Part shown: piece after piece, positions 25,216 to 34,169 of the stretch
Layout of the letters: each line of letters opens with the position of its first letter
Position numbering within the stretch: position 1 is the stretch's first letter
Origin: Bifidobacterium miconis
GTDB taxonomy: Bacteria; Actinomycetota; Actinomycetes; Actinomycetales; Bifidobacteriaceae
Direction of reading: 5' to 3'
DNA length: 64,000 bases
Assembly (NCBI RefSeq): GCF_019331735.1
Contig: NZ_JAHBBH010000001.1
Coordinates: forward strand, 124,001-188,000
The notes under the pieces: generated by a model
Seen by the model: only the letters and a program-made list of their open reading frames with translations
Database searches by the model: none
Told to the model about the DNA's origin: nothing
Translations under genes and position numbers: made by a program

Positions 25216-25531
25216 TGGGAACCTCCTTAAAGTTCCATACTACGGGCAAAACGAGATGTTTCCGGGAAATACAGAAAAGCCGGCACCCGGTCGCCATAAG
25301 TGGTGACGGGGTGCCGGTAATAGCGCTATCACGCTGCGGAGATGTCTCTTTGCTGGGTCTGCCGCTGGACGCCTGATTCACAAGCGTGTACACGGCCTGT
25401 GCGATGGCGATGACGCCGAGCAGGATGCTCACGCCGAGACTGGTCAGGCCCACGTAGTCGGCGGGGATGTGCTGCTTGAACGCCTGCACAAGCGCGGGTA
25501 TGGCGAGGGACGGTTGCTGTGGAACACGCAT
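25085..25531 (-). CDS. Putative small single-pass membrane protein
   Basis: A tentative gene of up to 148 residues. The first 60 residues look protein-like: PALVQAFKQHIPADYVGLTS then a hydrophobic helix (SLGVSILLGVIAIAQAVYTLV). The remainder reads through a terminator-like hairpin at 25280-25317 and overlaps the next gene, and is low in quality, so the original stop was probably lost by a frameshift. CGGAGAA precedes the ATG at 25531. No family recognised. Confidence 0.35.
   Translation of the reverse strand: MRVPQQPSLAIPALVQAFKQHIPADYVGLTSLGVSILLGVIAIAQAVYTLVNQASSGRPSKETSPQRDSAITGTPSPLMATGCRLFCISRKHLVLPVVWNFKEVPSGSTGQVETTRRGTRRGLHQRARGQRHARYGQTGDRAHRQPLP
25280..25317 (-). terminator. Terminator-like hairpin (minus strand)
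   Basis: CCGGCACCC...GGGTGCCGG with a 16-base arm (two mismatches), followed on the minus strand by CTTTTCTG. It lies between the small membrane gene and the restriction-modification remnant. Confidence 0.55.
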
Positions 25532-25589
25532 GATGGTTCTCCGATTCACGGACGCGGCCATTACCGAAGAACATGAAGAACAGAAGTGG

Positions 25590-26447
25590 TCACCTCATAT
25601 AGATACACCGCATAATGAACTCGACCGCGCGGTCGGGGAGGAATCGCTTGAGCTGCATGAGCGCCTTGTACGAGCCGCCGACGGCGACGCGCACCGGGGG
25701 ATTGCGGCGGGCAAGCGTCGCGGCGATGACCTGAGCGACGGTGTCCGGGCCGGCGCCGGTCTGCTCGTCGTGCGCCATCTGGCCGACCGAACGGCGGCAT
25801 TCGGCCAAGTATGGCGAGTCTGTCGGTTCGGCGGTCACGCGGGCGCCGGTGAATCCGGTGGCGAGGTCACCCGGCTCGATGATCGTGGCGGCGATGCCGT
25901 GTCGGCGTCCTTCCAATCGCAACGCCTCCACGTACATCTCCAACGCGGCCTTGGTTGACGAATAGTGTGACTGGAACGGCAGTCCGATCCGTCCGCCGAT
26001 CGACCCGACGACGATCACCCTGCCGCGGCGGCGCAAATGCGACGCAGTCCGCCGCAGCAACGGCAACGCGATCTCATCGACCTGCAACACACCGAAATAA
26101 TTCACGTCGAACTGCCGCCGCACCAGCTCCATCGGCGTGCATTCCGCCGAACCGGCGATGCCGAACCCCGCGCAATGCACGATCGCATCCAAACGGGGGA
26201 GCGCGCCCACGACCGCGCGAATATCGTCCGGTTTGGTGACGTCCATCTCCTCGGTGATCAGCTCGCCGCCGCACGCTCCATCAACACCGTCGAGCCGCTG
26301 CACATGCGCAATCTTCACCGCATCCAATCCGACCGCAACCACACGCCAACCGTGCCGCGCCAACAGTTCCGCCGTCGCCTTGCCGATGCCGCTCGTGCCG
26401 CCGGTCACCAGCGCCACGGCCCGTCCATCATCCTTGATCGCATCCAT
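25590..26447 (-). CDS. Short-chain dehydrogenase/reductase
   Basis: A 285-residue classical SDR. The dinucleotide site TGGTSGIGKATAELL is near residue 15, the catalytic tetrad region has VGSIGG and YSSTKAALEMY (YxxxK), and the protein ends in a hydrophobic/basic region. Substrate not predictable. The chosen ATG at 26447 has no ribosome binding site but is preceded by TATAAT and seven bases, the layout of a leaderless mRNA. It is divergent from the intact fic gene. Confidence 0.88.
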   Translation of the reverse strand: MDAIKDDGRAVALVTGGTSGIGKATAELLARHGWRVVAVGLDAVKIAHVQRLDGVDGACGGELITEEMDVTKPDDIRAVVGALPRLDAIVHCAGFGIAGSAECTPMELVRRQFDVNYFGVLQVDEIALPLLRRTASHLRRRGRVIVVGSIGGRIGLPFQSHYSSTKAALEMYVEALRLEGRRHGIAATIIEPGDLATGFTGARVTAEPTDSPYLAECRRSVGQMAHDEQTGAGPDTVAQVIAATLARRNPPVRVAVGGSYKALMQLKRFLPDRAVEFIMRCIYMR

Positions 26448-26454
26448 GCGCACC

Positions 26455-26460
26455 ATTATA
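26455..26460 (-). promoter_or_regulatory. -10 element TATAAT of a likely leaderless promoter
   Basis: A consensus TATAAT ends seven bases before the SDR ATG, so transcription should begin at or next to the start codon. No clear -35. Confidence 0.6.
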
Positions 26461-26626
26461 GGAATCGCGCAAAGCCGATACGGTGATTATCCGCTTCTCA
26501 AGCCCCGTCAATTGTGAGTGCAAGATCGATCGAATGGCATACCATGCTGTTGCGGAACCATTACGAACGATTGGTGGCCAATCATCGCATAATGCACAGC
26601 CGATTCGCCCGTGACCGGAGGTGACC

Positions 26627-27541
26627 ATGAAAACAGGACTGGCCGAATGGCTGAGACGCGAGCGTGATCAGAAGCTGTCCCATGGCTTGTACCACAACAC
26701 GCAGCTCGTGTTCGCCTACAACTCGAACCATATGGAAGGTTCCACGCTCACTCCGGAGCAGACGGCGCAGCTCTACGACACCGGCGAACTGCTGCCGGAC
26801 AACGGCAATGACGTTATTCGCGCGGACGACGTGATCGAGACCACGAACCATTTCCGCGCATTCGACTGGATGCTCGACCACGTTGACGATCCGGTCGACA
26901 AGACTTTCGTCTGCACGCTGCATGCGATCCTCAAACGAGGCACACGGCAGGAGGCGGACCCGGACCGGAACGTCGGCGGCTGGAAAATCCTCCCCAATGT
27001 CATCAACGCCATTCAAGGCGTGCATACCGTGCTGCCCGCCGACGTACCGCAGGCCATGAACCGCGTGTTCGTCGAGTTTGCCGAACTGGACGATGATCCA
27101 TATGCCATTGCGCACGCGCATTGGATGTTCGAGACCACGCACCCGTTCTCTGACGGCAATGGCCGCGTCGGGAGACTTGTCCTGTTCAAGGAGCTGATGA
27201 GACTGGGTGCAGTGCCTCCGCTCATTCGAGACGAAAACCGTATGTTCTACATTCGCGGACTGTCCAGGTTTCCCGCAGAACCGGGGTATCTTGTGGACAC
27301 GCTGTTCAGCGAGCGAGACTATTACCGGCAACTCATCGACATGCTTGCCCCGGACCGAATCGACTGCACCTACGTCGACCAGTGGAAGGATCGCCGGGCG
27401 GTCGAACGGGAGTGTGCCGAGCATCCGGCGGCCAATCCATACGTGAAGGTCCGCTGGAGTGATGCTGATCTGCATAACCGGGTTCCGTCCGAACGGCTCA
27501 TTCTCGGTGCCGGTTTCGTCCCATCAGGTGAGGTCAGCTGA
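26627..27541 (+). CDS. Fic domain protein (AMPylator), class II, intact
   Basis: A 304-residue Fic protein. The N-terminal inhibitory helix carries SNHMEG (the [ST]xxxE[GN] motif), which keeps such enzymes inactive until relieved, placing it in class II. The active-site loop HPFSDGNGRVGR near residue 172 is complete, with the flap region LPNVINAIQGV (near residue 125) upstream. Fic enzymes usually transfer AMP to a hydroxyl of a target protein; the target is unknown. GGAGG stands five bases before the ATG at 26627. No antitoxin gene is adjacent, in line with self-inhibition. Confidence 0.92.
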   Translation: MKTGLAEWLRRERDQKLSHGLYHNTQLVFAYNSNHMEGSTLTPEQTAQLYDTGELLPDNGNDVIRADDVIETTNHFRAFDWMLDHVDDPVDKTFVCTLHAILKRGTRQEADPDRNVGGWKILPNVINAIQGVHTVLPADVPQAMNRVFVEFAELDDDPYAIAHAHWMFETTHPFSDGNGRVGRLVLFKELMRLGAVPPLIRDENRMFYIRGLSRFPAEPGYLVDTLFSERDYYRQLIDMLAPDRIDCTYVDQWKDRRAVERECAEHPAANPYVKVRWSDADLHNRVPSERLILGAGFVPSGEVS

Positions 27542-27674
27542 GTTGCTAGGTTCTGGATCGCCTGATGTGAGCCGAGTGACCAGCGTGATCATTGCCGGTT
27601 CATAACGCAAGAGTTTACGTGCGGTTCATGTTCGGACTCGTGTGCCGGCGTGGGCGCGCTGGGATAATCGAACC

Positions 27675-28139
27675 ATGATCGAAGCGTTCGAAGGTGAGCT
27701 GACGGTAATGTGGACCGAGCCGGTAGTGTGGATACCGGCGGTGTCGATGACTATTGGCGGGCTGATCACCGTCATCGTATGCGTGGTGCTGCTGCGCAGA
27801 CGCCGGCGGTTCCGCGACACGTGTACGGCCACGGTGCCCGGCATTGTCAGCGAAGTGCGGGAGGATTCAGACAACGACGGGACGTTGTGGTCGCCGACAT
27901 TCTCCTACACCGTTGACGGCCGCGAGCGCACCCTCGAATCAGGCACGTGGTCCCGTCCGGCCAGGTTCAAGGAAGGCGACGCCGTGACGGTGCACTACGA
28001 CCCGTTCCAACCGGATCATGCATGGGTGAGGGAGGACCGGGGCGGCACGATCCTGCTGTTCGCGTTTCTGGCGGGCGGTTCGTTGGACCTGATTGTTGGC
28101 GTCGTTTGGCCGTTCCTGTGGTCGGCACTGCAGCAATGA
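27675..28139 (+). CDS. DUF3592-like membrane protein
   Basis: A 154-residue protein with an N-terminal transmembrane helix (about residues 15-42), a central beta-rich domain (CTATVPGIVSEVRED ... FSYTVDGRERT ... VTVHYDPFQPDHAWV) and a C-terminal helix (about 128-150). This is the pattern of DUF3592, whose function is unknown. The ATG follows an extended -10 TGGGATAAT by six bases and has no ribosome binding site, suggesting a leaderless transcript. Confidence 0.8.
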   Translation: MIEAFEGELTVMWTEPVVWIPAVSMTIGGLITVIVCVVLLRRRRRFRDTCTATVPGIVSEVREDSDNDGTLWSPTFSYTVDGRERTLESGTWSRPARFKEGDAVTVHYDPFQPDHAWVREDRGGTILLFAFLAGGSLDLIVGVVWPFLWSALQQ

Positions 28140-28206
28140 AGAGCTGGTTTCCTGACTAGGGGGAGCCAAGGCATTGAGGGTGTGTGCGACGGCGGGACGC
28201 CCATCG

Positions 28207-29175
28207 TTATGGCTGCGGCGTTGCGACGATGAAAAAGTAGTCGCTGCGGCCGTAGGAGCGGGCGATACTGACGCGCGTTGCCGCCGATGCGGCCGGTATT
28301 GATCCGACCGAAGGGGAGCCCGACACGTCAATCGTCAGCCCGTCGGCATACGGCTCCCCATGCTCGCCGAGATACGCGTCCATGCCGGCCCGTTCGGCGG
28401 GCGTCGGCTCGCCGCCATAGTCGATGACGCCGTCCGCGTGGACGCGCGTGTTGAGATTGCCGTCCTGCACGAGTGCGATCGATCCGTGCGAGGGGAGAAA
28501 ATCGGCCATGCGGCGGACGACCACGGGACGGGACGCGCGCATGCGCCGGGACTTTCCGCTCCCGCGTCCGGACTCGAATATGTCCCGGGCCACGATGGCG
28601 TTCAGCGGCTCCCCGGCCATGCGGGCGGTCACGTAATCGTCCGGCAGCAGCGAGAGCGACGCGAACCGGTTGCACGCCGACTCCTCGAACCGCTTGTTGT
28701 AGTTCGCGGACGAAATGACGAACAGCTGGTCGGCCAGCGCGTCATCGGTCTGCTGCAGGTAATGGCCGAGTTCGTGAAGCAGCGTGAAATTGCGGCGCGC
28801 GGTGTATTCGCGCGTCTCGTTGAACTGTATGCGAATGACGTTGCGCTCGCCGACTCTCATCGCGGGACTGAACAGGCCGAGCAGATCGGTCTGATCGTCG
28901 ACCGTCGCGGTACCGGCGCTGCTCAGACTGGTGTGGGCGAGCGCATGCACGTATCCGATCGTCACGTCATCGGACCAGTGGTCGACGATCCGACCGGGGT
29001 CGGCAAGGCAGTCCTGCACGAAGTCGGGATGCCGCGACGACGCTAAGGCGAGCATGGCCCGCGCCTGCCTGTCCACGGCCAAACGATAGCCGGCATCGCC
29101 GGGGAAGCGGCTGGCCTTATGATCGTCCGGCGAAACTGCCGGATCATGGGCCGAAAGCTGCTGGTTGGCGATCAT
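28207..29175 (-). CDS. ImmA/IrrE family metallopeptidase
   Basis: A 322-residue protein with the zinc peptidase motif HELGH (in TLLHELGHYLQQTDD) near residue 137 and the downstream glutamate segment EESACNRFASLSLLPDD typical of ImmA/IrrE. The family cleaves or controls repressors of mobile elements and stress regulons. The C-terminal part (residues 230-322) has a strand-rich region without a recognisable domain. It is last in a three-gene operon and overlaps the preceding gene by four bases (ATGA). There is no HTH domain in the protein, so its partner may be one of the two upstream unknowns. Confidence 0.85.
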   Translation of the reverse strand: MIANQQLSAHDPAVSPDDHKASRFPGDAGYRLAVDRQARAMLALASSRHPDFVQDCLADPGRIVDHWSDDVTIGYVHALAHTSLSSAGTATVDDQTDLLGLFSPAMRVGERNVIRIQFNETREYTARRNFTLLHELGHYLQQTDDALADQLFVISSANYNKRFEESACNRFASLSLLPDDYVTARMAGEPLNAIVARDIFESGRGSGKSRRMRASRPVVVRRMADFLPSHGSIALVQDGNLNTRVHADGVIDYGGEPTPAERAGMDAYLGEHGEPYADGLTIDVSGSPSVGSIPAASAATRVSIARSYGRSDYFFIVATPQP

Positions 29176-30197
29176 CGAGCATCCCCCGGTCGTTGCTGGC
29201 CGAGAATGATGCTGCTGGCCTGTTCAAACGCTCCTTCCATGGCTTCGCGCCCATGACCGGACATACGCGCGGCAAGTCCGAACTGTGCCTGATGAGCGAG
29301 CATGACACGGGGGTCATCGTCGATGCGTGCGGGATCGTTCGTGTTTTCCGAGCCATTCGCGTGATCCGTGTGGCCGTTCATACGCGCGAGCGCATCAGCC
29401 GCCGCCCGCCAGCGCGGTTGTTCCGCCATAATCAGGTAATCGTCGCCGATGATCTCGTCACGATGCGGTGCGTCGGGGAATCCCGCGTCGGCCATGGCCT
29501 GCCGCTGTTCGTCGTTCAGCTGCCATCCTCCGCGGCTGAGTGCGATCCGTTGCGGCGGGGTCAGGTGCAGCACGGTTTTCAGCGCATCGTTGTAGGCGGC
29601 CAGTGCGTCGCTGGTGCCGTATCGCAGCGTTTCCTCGCCGTGCAATGCGGGCAGCTGCGCGCACATGGCGTGCCAACGATCCAGTTTGCGCCGCATGGCA
29701 AGAAACCGCCGTTCGGATGAAACGGTCGGCTCCGCGGTCGGCCGTGCTCGCCGCACGCCAACCCTCGCATTGGCGCGATTACCCGTCATCGCATGGAACA
29801 CGGCGTCGTCGAACGCGTCCAACGGTTTGTACAACAGCCGTACGGGAATCTCCGTGGCCAGATCCGGCCAGACGATCATGGGCAGTCCCATCGGCGTGCT
29901 GTCAACGGACAATGCGCCTTCGGTACGTTCCGTGACATTGCTGTTCATTGGCATGACCGTCACGGTGCGTTCGTTGTCGCCGACGGACACAATCAGCACG
30001 TACTGCGAATCGCGCGCGCCCTGAACGCCGGCGTCTTTCGCCAGCCAAAGCTGGCCTGCGGCGACCGGTTCGGCCAGCCGAGCCGCGATGTACGCGGGAG
30101 ACTCCATGCGCATGACCTGTTCCGGAATCGCGGACGGTGCCAGCATGAATTTCGGATCCGTCATAGCGGACTTATGCTGCGCGCTGTTCATCACCAT
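29172..30197 (-). CDS. Uncharacterised protein, middle gene of ImmA operon
   Basis: A 341-residue soluble protein I do not recognise with confidence. An N-terminal beta-rich region (AGQLWLAKDAG ... QYVLIVSVGDNERTVTVMPM ... GLPMIVWPDLATEIPVRLLY, about residues 45-130) recalls SH3-like barrels such as those of MazF/PemK-type proteins, but key residues cannot be verified. The rest is helical, with a polar C-terminus. GGAGG precedes the start, which overlaps the upstream stop. Coupling on both sides means it is made together with the ImmA-like peptidase and is a candidate partner or substrate. Confidence 0.6.
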   Translation of the reverse strand: MVMNSAQHKSAMTDPKFMLAPSAIPEQVMRMESPAYIAARLAEPVAAGQLWLAKDAGVQGARDSQYVLIVSVGDNERTVTVMPMNSNVTERTEGALSVDSTPMGLPMIVWPDLATEIPVRLLYKPLDAFDDAVFHAMTGNRANARVGVRRARPTAEPTVSSERRFLAMRRKLDRWHAMCAQLPALHGEETLRYGTSDALAAYNDALKTVLHLTPPQRIALSRGGWQLNDEQRQAMADAGFPDAPHRDEIIGDDYLIMAEQPRWRAAADALARMNGHTDHANGSENTNDPARIDDDPRVMLAHQAQFGLAARMSGHGREAMEGAFEQASSIILGQQRPGDAR

Positions 30198-31015
30198 TCA
30201 CCTCCAAAGGCGTCTGCGTAGTCCAGTTCGTCGTCTTCGTATGCATCGCCGTGATCCGTACCGGATCGATTGCCATCCTGCGTCGCGGCCATGCGTTCCA
30301 AGTCGATATCGACCTGCATGATGGCGACGAAGTCCTCGACGATGGCGGGATGGCAGGCCACGAACAGTCGGGTGAGCATGTTGGCCTCGACGGTGCCATC
30401 GGCGGCCTTCAACACGTCGTACAGCATGGCCGTCACCTGTTTGCGCGGGTATTTCGGCCGTCGTATGCGTCGGCCTTCGCGGAAGTCGGCGAGCGCCTGA
30501 TCCGTCGGCCATTTGATGCGATGCTGATGCCGGCCGGCCACGGGCCACAGCAGATCCTCCGTCGCGTTGGACCGAACGTCGGGACACTCCCGCAGTCGCC
30601 ACAGCGAGGACGATTTCGCGTTGACGAAACGGTGTCCCTCGTCGACTTCCATATCGTGTTCGAGCACGCGGCGGGTGCGGCCGAATTCGGTCTGGTCGAA
30701 CAGGTCGGCGAGCCAGTGCGCGACTTCTCCGGCGATGCAGTGTTCGAATTCCTTGTCCGTCTCGCACGCCTGCAGCAGACGGATCAGATCGGGATTGAGC
30801 CGGGCGTTCCCCGCATCGTATTCCAAAGATTCCATCGGTTCTTCGGAAGGATCGCGGTAGATGAACTTCATGGCCCACGCGTCCTCGTCGCCGCCGAACT
30901 TCACCATGACGGCCGGATACCGCGTCAGTCGCTGCGCCACGGCGGCGACCACCAGACCGTAGACCCGCGCAAGGTTTCCGTTGGCGAACACGTCCTCGCC
31001 GTAGCTTGATCCCAT
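30191..31015 (-). CDS. Uncharacterised protein, first gene of ImmA operon
   Basis: A 274-residue, mainly helical, acidic protein of unknown family (features: YPAVMVKFGGDEDAWAMKF strand pair, EYDAGNARLNPDLIRLL helix, a basic REGRRIRRPKYPRKQ stretch that could bind nucleic acid, and an Asp/Glu-rich end). The ATG at 31015 has AAGGGA at good spacing; the longer upstream frame is unsupported. It is divergent from mcrB across 283 bases that hold the shared ATTGTCCGGTTAT motif, which suggests joint or opposed control with the mcrBC operon. Confidence 0.65.
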   Translation of the reverse strand: MGSSYGEDVFANGNLARVYGLVVAAVAQRLTRYPAVMVKFGGDEDAWAMKFIYRDPSEEPMESLEYDAGNARLNPDLIRLLQACETDKEFEHCIAGEVAHWLADLFDQTEFGRTRRVLEHDMEVDEGHRFVNAKSSSLWRLRECPDVRSNATEDLLWPVAGRHQHRIKWPTDQALADFREGRRIRRPKYPRKQVTAMLYDVLKAADGTVEANMLTRLFVACHPAIVEDFVAIMQVDIDLERMAATQDGNRSGTDHGDAYEDDELDYADAFGGEW

Positions 31016-31170
31016 AGCGTCCCTTCCACGAGCCGATGCCACACCAAGTCTACCCGCCAAGCCTCGCCCGACGACACGGCGCCGGCACGTCGCCGCGGCC
31101 GTGCCAGCCATTTCTCGGGCATATGCCATGCCGCTCCTTTCGCCATTGCGTCTCCGCCCCGTCACCCTTG

Positions 31171-31183
31171 ATAACCGGACAAT
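31171..31183 (-). promoter_or_regulatory. Shared motif ATTGTCCGGTTAT between the ImmA and mcrBC operons
   Basis: Identical to copies at 18750 and 42543, pointing toward the unknown gene that starts at 31015. The remaining 270 bases of this divergent region show no gene. Confidence 0.5.
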
Positions 31184-31297
31184 CCCGTATCCGAGGTACG
31201 GAACGGAGAAAATGGAATGAATCGCATGACGATGTTCGGAAAGGTCTACACTGCACAATCATCAGTGAAGTGAGTTCCCGAATTAAGGGGTTGTGGT

Positions 31298-33085
31298 ATG
31301 GCTGAACAAGGCAATGAGGTCTCCGGCACGCTGAAGGTGTCCTGCATGCAATGGATGGCTCCCGTCCTTCAGGCGCTGAAGGAGCTAGGAGGCAGCGCCA
31401 AGTTCCAGCAGGTGCACGATCAGATCGTGCACGATTTCAATCTTTCTCAGGAAACGCTGACCGCGGTCGGAGGCAAGAACAAGGTAAACAGATTCGACAA
31501 TGATTTGCGATCCGCGAGAAACCATCTTGTTCAGGGCGGATACATCGATAATTCGGTTCGCGGCGTGTGGACGATTACGGAAAGCGGCAAAACGGTCGAC
31601 ATGAACGATGCGTTCGCGTCGGAGCTCATTCGCGCGAACCGCAAGGCAACCGCGGCGCGGCGCAAGAAAACGGATGCCAACAATGTCCTTGGCGACAGCG
31701 ATGTGGCGCAAACCAGATACTGGGCGTACCGTCCAGGCGCCGGAGCGTCGAAATGGCAGGAATGCCAGCAGGATTCGGTCATGATGATCGGATGGGGACG
31801 GATCGGCAGCGTCGATCAGTTCCAGAGCCAGAACGATATCCAGCAAGCCCTGCAGCAGAAGTACGAACTCGTGTCGCCAGCCAAGAACCGTGCCCATGCG
31901 CTGTGGCAGTTCGCCAACGACATGAACACGGGCGACGTGATCGTCGCCGTCAATGGTTTCCGCAGCGTCCTCGGCATCGGAACGGTTCAGTCGGACTACG
32001 AATATCAGCCGGGCGACGGCGAAGAATTCGACCATCTTCGCCAAGTAGTGTGGACCGTGACGTTTGATGACGGAGACGCTCCGGAAATCGGGCAGCAGTT
32101 CGCCAACAAAACGCTGACGGAAATCACGTCGGACGAAGCCATTCAGCAGATCAATGCCCTGTTCGACGACGACGAGTTGGACGATGACGACGATGCCGTC
32201 TCCACCGCCGAGCAAACGCCGTTGGAATCATACTCCCGAGCCGATTTTCTGAACGAAGTGTACATGGACGGCGATTCCTATGACCGTCTGGTGGCGATGC
32301 TGGACAAAAAGAAGAACATCATTCTCGAAGGAGCCCCGGGGGTGGGCAAGACCTTCGCGGCGAAACGCCTCGCCTATTCGATCATGGGGGAGAAGGACCC
32401 CAGCAGGGTGCAGATGGTGCAGTTCCACCAGAGCTATTCCTATGAAGACTTCATCATGGGATTCCGTCCGTACAAGGACGGGTTCGAGCTCAGGCACGGG
32501 GTGTTCTACAATTTCTGCAAAACCGCTGAGGCCGACGAAGGCCATTCGTATTTCTTCATCATCGACGAAATCAATCGAGGCAATCTGAGCAAGATCTTCG
32601 GTGAGCTGTTCATGCTCATCGAGAGCGACAAGCGCAATCTCAAGCTGCGGTTGCTGTATTCGGACGAACAGTTCTCCATTCCCGCCAACGTGTTCATCAT
32701 CGGCATGATGAACACCGCGGACCGCAGCCTGGCGATGATGGATTACGCGTTGCGCCGCCGATTCGCGTTCATCGACCTGCTGCCCGGATTCGACACGGAC
32801 GGATTCAAGGCGTATCAGCACAGCCTGCACAGCGCCAAGTTCGACAGGCTCATCGACACCGTGAGGCAACTGAATCAGACCATCGCCAAGGATGAGTCCC
32901 TCGGTCGGGGATTCATGATCGGACATAGCTATTTCAGCAATCTGACCGCGCAGCAGGCAGGAGACGACCAGACGCTGTCCGGCATCGTCGAATACGAGCT
33001 GATCCCCCTGCTCGGAGAATACTGGTTCGACGATCCCAAGAAGGTCGAGGATGAGGCTGCCGAACTGAGGAACGCCATCCAATGA
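31298..33085 (+). CDS. mcrB: McrB-type AAA+ GTPase with N-terminal Mrr-like and EVE-like domains
   Basis: A 595-residue McrB homologue. Residues about 10-105 resemble the winged-helix N-domain of Mrr; 135-270 resemble an EVE/PUA-like reader (RYWAYRPGAGASKW, GDVIVAVNGF), a kind of domain that senses modified bases; the AAA+ core follows with Walker A GAPGVGKT at residue 345, the HQSYSYEDFIMGFRP signature of McrB, Walker B FFIIDEINRG and sensor IGMMNTADRS. McrB recognises modified DNA and drives McrC. The last codon overlaps the mcrC start (ATGA). AAGGGG precedes the ATG. Confidence 0.92.
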   Translation: MAEQGNEVSGTLKVSCMQWMAPVLQALKELGGSAKFQQVHDQIVHDFNLSQETLTAVGGKNKVNRFDNDLRSARNHLVQGGYIDNSVRGVWTITESGKTVDMNDAFASELIRANRKATAARRKKTDANNVLGDSDVAQTRYWAYRPGAGASKWQECQQDSVMMIGWGRIGSVDQFQSQNDIQQALQQKYELVSPAKNRAHALWQFANDMNTGDVIVAVNGFRSVLGIGTVQSDYEYQPGDGEEFDHLRQVVWTVTFDDGDAPEIGQQFANKTLTEITSDEAIQQINALFDDDELDDDDDAVSTAEQTPLESYSRADFLNEVYMDGDSYDRLVAMLDKKKNIILEGAPGVGKTFAAKRLAYSIMGEKDPSRVQMVQFHQSYSYEDFIMGFRPYKDGFELRHGVFYNFCKTAEADEGHSYFFIIDEINRGNLSKIFGELFMLIESDKRNLKLRLLYSDEQFSIPANVFIIGMMNTADRSLAMMDYALRRRFAFIDLLPGFDTDGFKAYQHSLHSAKFDRLIDTVRQLNQTIAKDESLGRGFMIGHSYFSNLTAQQAGDDQTLSGIVEYELIPLLGEYWFDDPKKVEDEAAELRNAIQ

Positions 33086-34158
33086 CTTCGGCAAGTACCA
33101 TACCCATCCGCAACGTGTACTACATGCTCTCGTACGCCTTCCGCGCGCTGCGGGAGCAGCAGTACCGGAAATTGGACGTGGAACCGTTCGCCAACATGGC
33201 GGATCTGTGCGCGGCCATCCTCATCCGCGGCATGGCGGTGCAGCTCAAACGCGGCCTGACCCGGGATTACATTCCGCGCACCGAGGAGACGGCTTCCCCT
33301 CGCGGTCGTATCGAAATCGCAGCTTCCCTGAACGGCGGAACGATGCAGAAACGGCGACTGGTCTGCACGATGGACGAGTTCACCGTAGACTCGCCCATGA
33401 ACCGCATCATCAAATCGACCATGATGCTGTTGCTCCACGCCGATGTCGCCGCAGAACGCAAAGCCGAATTGCGCAAGCTGCTGGTTTATCTCGCGGATGT
33501 ACGGCGCATCGATGTGCGTCATGTCGATTGGCATATGCGATACGGTCGAAACAACCAGACGTACCAGATGCTGATCGGCATCTGCTATCTGATCGTCAAA
33601 GGACTGCTGCAGGGGAACAGCGACGGCGCCTACAAGCTGATGGACTTCCTCGACGACCAGCGCATGAGCCATCTGTACGAAAACTTTCTGATGGGATACT
33701 ACACGCGCGAGTGGAAGGGCATCATCAATACATCACATCATCGCATCCCTTGGATGGGCGTCGGCAACGGCGACGATCCGGGCAAGGCACTGCCCGTCAT
33801 GCAGCCCGACATTGTGCTGGACAACGGGCAAAACGTGCTCATCATCGACGCCAAATACTACACGTCAACCATGCAGGCGAGTTACGACCGGTACAAACTA
33901 CGATCGGCGAACCTGTATCAGATCTTCACGTACGTCAAAAACAAAGATGCTGAACTGGCCATGAAGGACAACCAGTCGCATGATGTGTCCGGCCTGCTGT
34001 TGTACGCAAAGACCGATGAAGACGTGGTGCCGGACAACGAATACAGCATGGGAGGCAATCGGATCGGCGCGCGCACGGTGGATCTGAATCAGGAGTTTTC
34101 CATGATTGCGCAACAGCTCGATGACATCGTTATCCGTAATTTCAGCGTCACGCGTTAA
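33082..34158 (+). CDS. mcrC: McrC-type nuclease subunit
   Basis: A 358-residue McrC. It has the family opening IPIRNVYYMLSYAF, the SPRGRIEIA block and a PD-(D/E)xK nuclease core with MQPDIVL followed by LIIDAKYY near residue 254, so Asp, Asp and Lys are all present. It acts with McrB to cut modified DNA (type IV restriction). It overlaps mcrB and is followed after 11 bases by the AddB-like gene with AAGGGGAG as ribosome binding site, showing the operon continues. Confidence 0.92.
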   Translation: MTSASTIPIRNVYYMLSYAFRALREQQYRKLDVEPFANMADLCAAILIRGMAVQLKRGLTRDYIPRTEETASPRGRIEIAASLNGGTMQKRRLVCTMDEFTVDSPMNRIIKSTMMLLLHADVAAERKAELRKLLVYLADVRRIDVRHVDWHMRYGRNNQTYQMLIGICYLIVKGLLQGNSDGAYKLMDFLDDQRMSHLYENFLMGYYTREWKGIINTSHHRIPWMGVGNGDDPGKALPVMQPDIVLDNGQNVLIIDAKYYTSTMQASYDRYKLRSANLYQIFTYVKNKDAELAMKDNQSHDVSGLLLYAKTDEDVVPDNEYSMGGNRIGARTVDLNQEFSMIAQQLDDIVIRNFSVTR

Positions 34159-34169
34159 GGGGAGTTCAC

